Below, one piece after another: positions 58,891 through 64,000 of a stretch of DNA of 64,000 nucleotides. Made by a program: the position numbers and the translations under genes. Source of the DNA: Pannonibacter carbonis (GTDB taxonomy: Bacteria; Pseudomonadota; Alphaproteobacteria; Rhizobiales; Stappiaceae); contig NZ_PUDR01000006.1 of NCBI RefSeq assembly GCF_003012935.1, positions 124,001-188,000 on the forward strand, in the 5' to 3' direction. The notes beneath the pieces are model-generated. The model saw nothing but the letters and a program-made list of their open reading frames with translations, searched no databases and was not told the origin of the DNA. The stretch's first letter is position 1; each line of letters begins with the position of its first letter.

Positions 58891-60063
58891 TCACCCCTCA
58901 CTCTTGCTGGACGGCACATCGCCACTGTCCACGCGCTTGGAGAATTCCGTTTCACCGCCGCTTGCCAGCGTCTTGGCCTGAACGATCCACTCTTCACGGT
59001 CAATCCGACCCTTGAAGTTCAGAATGCTCTCGACCCAGGCCTTGTTGGCTTCGCTCCAGCCGGCGATCTGGTCAAAATGATAGACACCGAGTTCATGAAG
59101 CGTCGCTTCAATCTTCGGACCAATCCCCTTGATCCGCTTGAGATCATCCGCCTTGCCTTCACGGGCCGCCGTCAGCAGGCCAGGCTTCTCGCCCTCGACA
59201 ACCGGGCTTGCAGCCTCCTGCTTGGCGGGTGCGGCAGCAGCAGCGGGAGCCGGCGCAGCAGCCGGCGCAGGCGCTGCAGCAGCTGCCGCCTTGCGGGCTG
59301 CAACTTCGGCCTTGACGCGGGCGACCGCATCCTCAGCCGGCGTCGGAACGCCGTTGTAGTCATGTCCGCCGCCGTTGATCGACGCGCCGGCGAAGGCATG
59401 CGATGCCTTGGCGTTGCCGTCGACAACATGAGCGAAGGGCAGCGCGCCGACCGTATCGTCGCTCAGCGAGGTCAGGGTCGTTGCCCCGCCCTCAGGAGCG
59501 CCAAAGCGGCGGTCAATCTGCGGACCCGGGGTGATTTCGCGGCCTGCGGCGATGTCCTCGATCAGCTTCTCGAGGCTCTCAGGTGTCAGGTCTTCGTAGG
59601 TGTCCTTGAAGATCTGGACCATTGGCGCGTTGACGCAGGCACCAAGGCACTCGACCTCTTCCCATGAGAAGTTGCCGTCAGCCGACAGTTCGTGCGAATG
59701 CGCCGCGATCTTCGACTTGCAGACGCGGATCAGGTCCTCAGCGCCCCGCAGCTGGCACGGCGTGGTGCCGCAGACCTGGATATGCGCCTTCTTGCCGACC
59801 GGCTGGAGCTGGAACATCGTGTAGAACGTTGCCACTTCCAGCACGCGGATGTGGGGCATGCCAAGCATGTCCGCCACACAGCGGATTGCCGGCTCGCTCA
59901 CCCAGCCCTCGTTCTGCTCCTGTGCACGCCACAACAACGGGATCACCGCCGAGGCCTGGCGACCCGCCGGATAGCGATCGATCACCTTCTGTGCCCAGGC
60001 GAGATTCTCCGCCGTGAAGGCGAAGCTCTCCGGTTGTTCCGCGGCAAGTCTGCGAACCGCCAT
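58891..60063 (-). CDS. nuoE: NADH-quinone oxidoreductase subunit E with C-terminal HhH extension
   Basis: The 390-residue protein is about twice the size of E. coli NuoE (166). Residues 1-190 are the thioredoxin-like [2Fe-2S] domain (N1a), with ligands in [11 protein letters not shown] and [11 protein letters not shown] low-complexity Ala/Pro linker (about residues 243-280) leads to a C-terminal domain with a helix-hairpin-helix-like segment, [25 protein letters not shown], followed by [16 protein letters not shown]. Such extensions are known in Hyphomicrobiales NuoE. The tail may anchor the subunit to the rest of complex I; its role is not established. Confidence 0.93.
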   Translation of the reverse strand: MAVRRLAAEQPESFAFTAENLAWAQKVIDRYPAGRQASAVIPLLWRAQEQNEGWVSEPAIRCVADMLGMPHIRVLEVATFYTMFQLQPVGKKAHIQVCGTTPCQLRGAEDLIRVCKSKIAAHSHELSADGNFSWEEVECLGACVNAPMVQIFKDTYEDLTPESLEKLIEDIAAGREITPGPQIDRRFGAPEGGATTLTSLSDDTVGALPFAHVVDGNAKASHAFAGASINGGGHDYNGVPTPAEDAVARVKAEVAARKAAAAAAPAPAAAPAPAAAAAPAKQEAASPVVEGEKPGLLTAAREGKADDLKRIKGIGPKIEATLHELGVYHFDQIAGWSEANKAWVESILNFKGRIDREEWIVQAKTLASGGETEFSKRVDSGDVPSSKSEG

Positions 60064-60287
60064 GGTCTAATCCCCGTTCCGTATGTCTCAGCCGTCCGGA
60101 CGATCCCTCTGAAGCCTGCAATCAGGCCGATCCAGATGATCCGCTCCGCAGCGGTTGCGGGTTGCACCGGGACAAGTCCCTGTGCCGATTGAAATTCTGC
60201 CGACAGGGCACACGGCCCTGCCCGGCTCCAGATCACAGTCTCGCGACAGCAGCGCGTCAGGGCGCTGATATCAGCACAAAGCCCGGC

Positions 60288-61472
60288 CTAACGGTCGACC
60301 TCGCCGAACACGATGTCGAGCGATCCAAGGATCGCCGAGACGTCGGCCAGCTGATGGCCACGGCACAGGTAATCCATCGCCTGCAGGTGAGCGTAGCCCG
60401 GAGCCTTGATCTTGCAGCGGTACGGCTTGTTGGTGCCGTCAGCCACAAGATAGACGCCGAATTCGCCCTTCGGCGCCTCGACAGCGGCATACACTTCGCC
60501 GGCCGGGACATGGTAGCCCTCGGTGTAGAGCTTGAAGTGATGGATCAAGGCTTCCATCGACCGCTTCATCTCGCCGCGCTTCGGCGGAACGATTTTGCCG
60601 TCGGTCGACGAGATCGGACCCGTCTCCTTGGTCAGGCGCTCCAGGCACTGCTTCATGATGCGGATCGACTGGCGCATCTCTTCCATGCGGATGAGATAGC
60701 GGTCGTAGCAGTCGCCGTTCTTGCCGATCGGAATGTCGAAATCGAGATCGCCATAAACCTCATAGGGCTGCGACTTGCGCAGGTCCCACGCCGCCCCAGA
60801 ACCGCGCACCATGACGCCGGAGAAGCCCCAGGCCCAGGCCTCCTCAAGCGTCACGACGCCGATGTCGACGTTGCGCTGCTTGAAGATGCGGTTTTCGGTC
60901 AGCAGGCCTTCGATGTCGTCCAGTGTCTTCAGGAACGGGTCACAGAAGTCCCAGATGTCGTCCAGCAGCGCACGCGGCAGGTCCTGGTGCACGCCACCCG
61001 GACGAACATAGGCTGCGTGCATGCGGGCGCCGCAGGCGCGCTCATAGAACACCATCAGCTCTTCACGCGGCTCGAAGCCCCACAGTGGCGGGGTCAGCGC
61101 ACCAACGTCCATGGCCTGCGTGGTCACGTTCAGGAGATGCGACAGGATGCGGCCGATTTCCGAGAAGAGAACGCGGATCAGTTGGCCACGTATCGGCACG
61201 GTGATGCCGAGCATCTTTTCCACGGCCAGCGCGAAGGCATGTTCCTGGTTCATCGGCGCCACGTAATCGAGGCGGTCGAAATACGGAACGGCCTGCAGAT
61301 AGGTCTTCTGCTCGATCAGCTTCTCGGTGCCGCGATGCAGCAGGCCGATATGCGGATCGACGCGCGTGACAACTTCGCCGTCCAGTTCCAGCACGAGGCG
61401 CAACACGCCGTGCGCCGCCGGATGCTGCGGACCGAAGTTGATGTTGAAATTGCGAACCTGAGCCTCAGCCAT
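60288..61472 (-). CDS. nuoD: NADH-quinone oxidoreductase subunit D
   Basis: The 394-residue subunit forms the quinone site with Nuo[27 protein letters not shown] holds the conserved His, followed by [16 protein letters not shown] and the C-terminal DIVFGEVDR with its terminal Arg. ATG 61472. A 224-bp gap separates it from nuoE; no gene is evident in that gap. Confidence 0.96.
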   Translation of the reverse strand: MAEAQVRNFNINFGPQHPAAHGVLRLVLELDGEVVTRVDPHIGLLHRGTEKLIEQKTYLQAVPYFDRLDYVAPMNQEHAFALAVEKMLGITVPIRGQLIRVLFSEIGRILSHLLNVTTQAMDVGALTPPLWGFEPREELMVFYERACGARMHAAYVRPGGVHQDLPRALLDDIWDFCDPFLKTLDDIEGLLTENRIFKQRNVDIGVVTLEEAWAWGFSGVMVRGSGAAWDLRKSQPYEVYGDLDFDIPIGKNGDCYDRYLIRMEEMRQSIRIMKQCLERLTKETGPISSTDGKIVPPKRGEMKRSMEALIHHFKLYTEGYHVPAGEVYAAVEAPKGEFGVYLVADGTNKPYRCKIKAPGYAHLQAMDYLCRGHQLADVSAILGSLDIVFGEVDR

Positions 61473-61482
61473 CTCGCCCGCC

Positions 61483-62088
61483 TTAATTCGTCGTTGCCTT
61501 CTCATCGCCCGGCAGCACGTAGTCCGTGCCTTCCCAGGGCGAGAGGAAGTCGAAGTTGCGGAATTCCTGGTTCAGACGCACGGGCTCGTAAACCACGCGC
61601 TTCTTCTCGTCGTCGTAACGCACTTCGACGTAACCGGTGACGGGAAAGTCCTTGCGCAGCGGGTGACCGTCGAAGCCGTAGTCAGTCAGGATGCGGCGCA
61701 GATCCGGGTGCCCGGAGAACAGGATGCCGTACATGTCGTAGGCTTCGCGCTCGAACCACTCGGCCGACGGGAACACGGCGATCAGCGAGGGCACCGGCGT
61801 GTCCTCATCGGTCGCGACCTTCACACGGATGCGCTGGTTCTGGACCGGGGACATCAGATGGTAGACCACGTCGAACCGCTTTTCGCGGGCCGGATAGTCC
61901 ACACCGCAGATGTCCGTCAGGTTGAGGAACTTGCAACTTGCGTCGTCCCGCAGATAGCGGATCGCATCCACGATTGCCGGCGCCGCGACCACAAGGGTTA
62001 GTTCGCCATAGGCAACGGACCAGGACAGAAGCTTGTCCTGGAGCCCTTGCTGGATGTGCTCGCCGAGTTCCTTGAGCGTCTCGTCCAT
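61483..62088 (-). CDS. nuoC: NADH-quinone oxidoreductase subunit C
   Basis: The 201-residue peripheral subunit has the Complex1_30kDa signature [37 protein letters not shown] and ends with [17 protein letters not shown]. It is separate from nuoD, unlike the CD fusion of E. coli. Confidence 0.95.
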   Translation of the reverse strand: MDETLKELGEHIQQGLQDKLLSWSVAYGELTLVVAAPAIVDAIRYLRDDASCKFLNLTDICGVDYPAREKRFDVVYHLMSPVQNQRIRVKVATDEDTPVPSLIAVFPSAEWFEREAYDMYGILFSGHPDLRRILTDYGFDGHPLRKDFPVTGYVEVRYDDEKKRVVYEPVRLNQEFRNFDFLSPWEGTDYVLPGDEKATTN

Positions 62089-62214
62089 CGTATCGACCTC
62101 GACAATGTCCCCGTGTGCGTCACGCGGGGCTCTCCCTCAAGGCACCGTCGCCGGTGCCGCTGGCAGGTTGCCCCCGCCCGTCCTGCCCGGCCAGACTTGC
62201 GCCTGGCCCGAGCC

Positions 62215-62796
62215 TTAGCGTTCGATCGTGCCGGTGCGGCGGATCTTCTTCTGCAGCATCAGCACGCCATAGAGCAGCGCTTCAGCCGTCGGCGGGCAGC
62301 CCGGGACATAGATGTCGACCGGAACGATGCGGTCACAGCCGCGCACCACCGAGTAGGAATAGTGATAATAGCCGCCGCCGTTGGCGCAGGAGCCCATGGA
62401 GATGACATAGCGCGGCTCCGGCATCTGGTCATAGACCTTGCGCAGGGCCGGGGCCATCTTGTTGGTCAGCGTGCCGGCGACGATCATCACGTCGGACTGG
62501 CGTGGGCTGGCGCGCGGAGCAAAGCCGAACCGCTCGGCGTCATACCGCGGCATCGACATCTGCATCATTTCGACTGCGCAGCAGGCCAGACCAAAGGTCA
62601 TCCACATCAGCGAGCCGGTGCGGGCCCACTGGATCAGGCTGTCGGTCGAGGTTACGAGAAAGCCCTTGTCGGCCAGTTCGTCATTCACCTGCGAGAAGAA
62701 TGCATCGTTCGAGCCAATCGGCTTGCCGGTGGCAGGATCGATCAGGCCCTTGGGCTGCGGTGCCACAAGCGGGCCGGAAGATGTGGTCAGTCCCAT
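62215..62796 (-). CDS. nuoB: NADH-quinone oxidoreductase subunit B
   Basis: The 193-residue subunit holds cluster N2. Ligands are in [11 protein letters not shown] (adjacent cysteines), [18 protein letters not shown] and [15 protein letters not shown]. Its ATG 62796 overlaps the end of nuoA by 10 bp. A GC-rich inverted repeat (GGCACCG / CGGTGCC) lies in the 126-bp space before nuoC, near 62142-62159. Confidence 0.96.
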   Translation of the reverse strand: MGLTTSSGPLVAPQPKGLIDPATGKPIGSNDAFFSQVNDELADKGFLVTSTDSLIQWARTGSLMWMTFGLACCAVEMMQMSMPRYDAERFGFAPRASPRQSDVMIVAGTLTNKMAPALRKVYDQMPEPRYVISMGSCANGGGYYHYSYSVVRGCDRIVPVDIYVPGCPPTAEALLYGVLMLQKKIRRTGTIER

Positions 62797-63152
62797 TCCA
62801 GAGCCCCCTTCTTCCATTCGTAGATGAAGCCGATCGTCAGCACGCCGAGGAAGACCATCATCGACCAGAAGCCGTACCAGCCCAGATCACCGAACACGAC
62901 GGCCCAGGGGAACAGGAAGGCAACTTCCAGATCGAAGATGATGAAGAGGATCGAGACGAGGTAGAAGCGCACATCGAACTTCATGCGCGCGTCGTCAAAA
63001 GCATTGAATCCGCACTCATAGGCGGACAGCTTTTCAGGATCCGGCTTCGAATAGGCCAGCAAAAACGGCGACACCAGCAACGCCAGGCCGATGACCAGCG
63101 AGATGCCGATGAAGACGGCAATCGGGATGTAATCCCGCAACAGATCTTCCAT
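62787..63152 (-). CDS. nuoA: NADH-quinone oxidoreductase subunit A
   Basis: The 121-residue three-helix subunit is the first gene of the operon. [43 protein letters not shown] contains the conserved Cys and Glu/Asp loop. ATG 63152 follows GAAAGAC-type purines; the promoter region lies upstream at 63271-63299. Confidence 0.95.
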   Translation of the reverse strand: MEDLLRDYIPIAVFIGISLVIGLALLVSPFLLAYSKPDPEKLSAYECGFNAFDDARMKFDVRFYLVSILFIIFDLEVAFLFPWAVVFGDLGWYGFWSMMVFLGVLTIGFIYEWKKGALEWD

Positions 63153-63543
63153 GTCTTTCGCGTCCTTGCATCTGGCGGGCCGGATCGGGAGGAGATCCAG
63201 TCGCAACGGACAGGCGCGATGACGCGACTCATGCCCGCAGCGGCCCCGGTTTAACCAATATGCGAGCGCACGCTTAGCCCACGTACATGGGCAACGCAAG
63301 AGCCCAGACCGGTCAAACACAAGCACAATTCGTTCCGCCTGCTGCCTGGGGACGGCATTTTACGGCTCTGACGCCTTGCAAGCGGCTGAAATCCGCCCAC
63401 AAGCCGCCGCAATTCAAGCCCTGCCCTGCCCGGGCGCGGCGGCACCTCGACGCAGGACAGCTTGCGGCGATGGTTATTGGCTGGCAAACGAGAGGGAGAG
63501 AGGAAGCAAACGATCCGGCGCAGCGCAAACCGCCGGCGATAAA
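63153..63543. other. Leader and promoter region of the nuo operon
   Basis: About 390 bp between nuoA and the tRNA terminator with no gene. It contains a candidate nuo promoter with a palindrome (63271-63299). The remainder, 63300-63543, shows nothing I can name. Confidence 0.5.
63271..63299 (-). promoter_or_regulatory. Candidate nuoA promoter with palindromic operator in its spacer
   Basis: Minus-strand TTGCGT (complement of 63294-63299) and TAAGCG (complement of 63271-63276) are 17 bp apart. The spacer contains the near-perfect 16-bp palindrome GCCCACGTACATGGGC at 63277-63292 (one mismatched pair). The -10 is weak, which fits an activated or repressed promoter. The regulator is unknown. Confidence 0.45.
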
Positions 63544-63567
63544 GAAAAAGGCCCCACGAGGGGGCCT
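63541..63567 (-). terminator. Terminator of the tRNA-Asp operon
   Basis: On the minus strand the 7-bp stem AGGCCCC / GGGGCCT (arms 63561-63567 and 63549-63555, 5-base loop) is followed by TTTTCTTT. It lies 15 bp after the second tRNA. Confidence 0.85.
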
Positions 63568-63581
63568 GTTCTTTTCGTGAG

Positions 63582-63658
63582 TGGCGCGAGTGACGGGGCT
63601 CGAACCCGCGACCTCCGGCGTGACAGGCCGGCACTCTAACCAACTGAGCTACACCCGC
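63582..63658 (-). tRNA. tRNA-Asp (GTC), second copy
   Basis: The 77-nt gene has acceptor arms GCGGGTG and CACTCGC, D-arm GCTCAGTTGGTTAGAGT, anticodon arm CCGGCCTGTCACGCCGG with anticodon GTC, T-loop GGGTTCGAGCCCC, discriminator G and an encoded CCA. It is identical to the copy at 63704-63780. Confidence 0.97.
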
Positions 63659-63703
63659 ACATCTCACGAAGCGGTCGCCATATCCCCAAGAGACTTGAGA
63701 AAA

Positions 63704-63780
63704 TGGCGCGAGTGACGGGGCTCGAACCCGCGACCTCCGGCGTGACAGGCCGGCACTCTAACCAACTGAGCTACACCCGC
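63704..63780 (-). tRNA. tRNA-Asp (GTC), first copy
   Basis: Identical in sequence to the copy 45 bp downstream, with encoded CCA. It is the promoter-proximal gene of the pair; transcription would start near 63814. Confidence 0.97.
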
Positions 63781-63820
63781 TTCGTTCCCGCAAGCCATGT
63801 GGCCCGCAAGAAGTGGGCGT

Positions 63821-63849
63821 GGTGTACGGCGCTGAGAGCGGGAAGTCAA
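63821..63849 (-). promoter_or_regulatory. Promoter of the tRNA-Asp operon
   Basis: Minus-strand TTGACT (complement of 63844-63849), a 17-bp spacer and TACACC (complement of 63821-63826) lie 40 bp before the first tRNA. This is close to the typical stable-RNA promoter of Hyphomicrobiales. The remaining bases to 64000 contain no recognised feature. Confidence 0.8.
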
Positions 63850-64000
63850 GCACCTGAAACAGCCTTCCGTGCGGTTTTTCGGCGAGGGCAAAAACATGCG
63901 CCGATCCCCTGCGGAACCCCTCGTTTTCCCTTGTGAATAACCGTCGTTTCCGCAGCCAACTAAAAACTTCGACCGGCGAAAATCTCTTCTCCGGCAAAAG

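Noticed and set aside
63251-63897. Short frames encoding GVAQLVRVPACHAGGRGFEPRHSRH
   Set aside because: These are the well-known false translation of tRNA-Asp sequence and not genes.

Overview
This window is a GC-rich (visibly well over 60% G+C), gene-dense chromosomal segment of an alphaproteobacterium. The gene orders lexA-comEC-gltX-gltA, lpxD-fabZ-lpxA-lpxI-lpxB beside bamA-rseP-dxr-cdsA-uppS-frr-pyrH-tsf-rpsB, and an uninterrupted nuoA-N operon, together with the alphaproteobacterial GAAC-N7-GAAC SOS box in front of lexA and the short 442-residue ProS, point to the Hyphomicrobiales (Rhizobiales). A member of the Stappiaceae is my guess and is not proven by the sequence. All housekeeping genes look intact. 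No phage, insertion sequence, CRISPR array or rRNA was seen.

Layout. Positions 1-14 kb hold a phenylacetate (PAA) catabolism island. A truncated branched-chain-amino-acid-type ABC substrate-binding protein lies at the left edge (minus strand). Divergent to it are paaG, paaI, paaK and a TetR regulator (paaR-like). A convergent minus-strand operon follows: paaJ-paaA-paaB-paaC-paaD-paaE-(extra PaaA/PaaC-family gene)-paaZ, with a paaX-type regulator upstream. PaaK activates phenylacetate to its CoA ester, PaaABCDE epoxidise the ring, PaaG isomerises to the oxepin, PaaZ opens and oxidises it, and PaaJ performs thiolysis. PaaI rescues CoA. paaF and paaH, needed for the last beta-oxidation steps, are not in the window.

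14-20 kb: lexA with an SOS box in its own promoter, comEC, gltX and gltA. 20.5-36 kb: envelope biogenesis and translation on the minus strand (rpsB-tsf, terminator, pyrH-frr-uppS-cdsA-dxr-rseP-bamA, hairpin, lpxD-fabZ-lpxA-lpxI-lpxB). 36-48 kb: dnaE, a 32-codon membrane peptide gene under a perfect SOS box, lolD, lolC/E, proS, a probable small RNA with a strong terminator, a DUF1467-type membrane protein, methylmalonyl-CoA epimerase, RNase J and birA. 47.5-63.2 kb: all fourteen complex I genes, with an extra 76-codon membrane protein gene between nuoH and nuoI. 63.6-63.8 kb: two identical tRNA-Asp genes with a clear promoter and terminator.

The most interesting item is the SOS-controlled 32-residue membrane peptide next to dnaE (39584-39682). 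Its size, hydrophobicity, SOS box and position resemble the Caulobacter SidA division inhibitor. A second perfect SOS box 60 bp away sits on a promoter that faces the other direction and has no recognised gene. Other leads are a pair of matching TetR-type operators at the two paa promoters, an extra PAA oxygenase-family protein whose putative di-iron site looks half lost, a 16-bp palindrome filling the spacer of the nuo promoter, and the uncharacterised nuo-embedded membrane protein.
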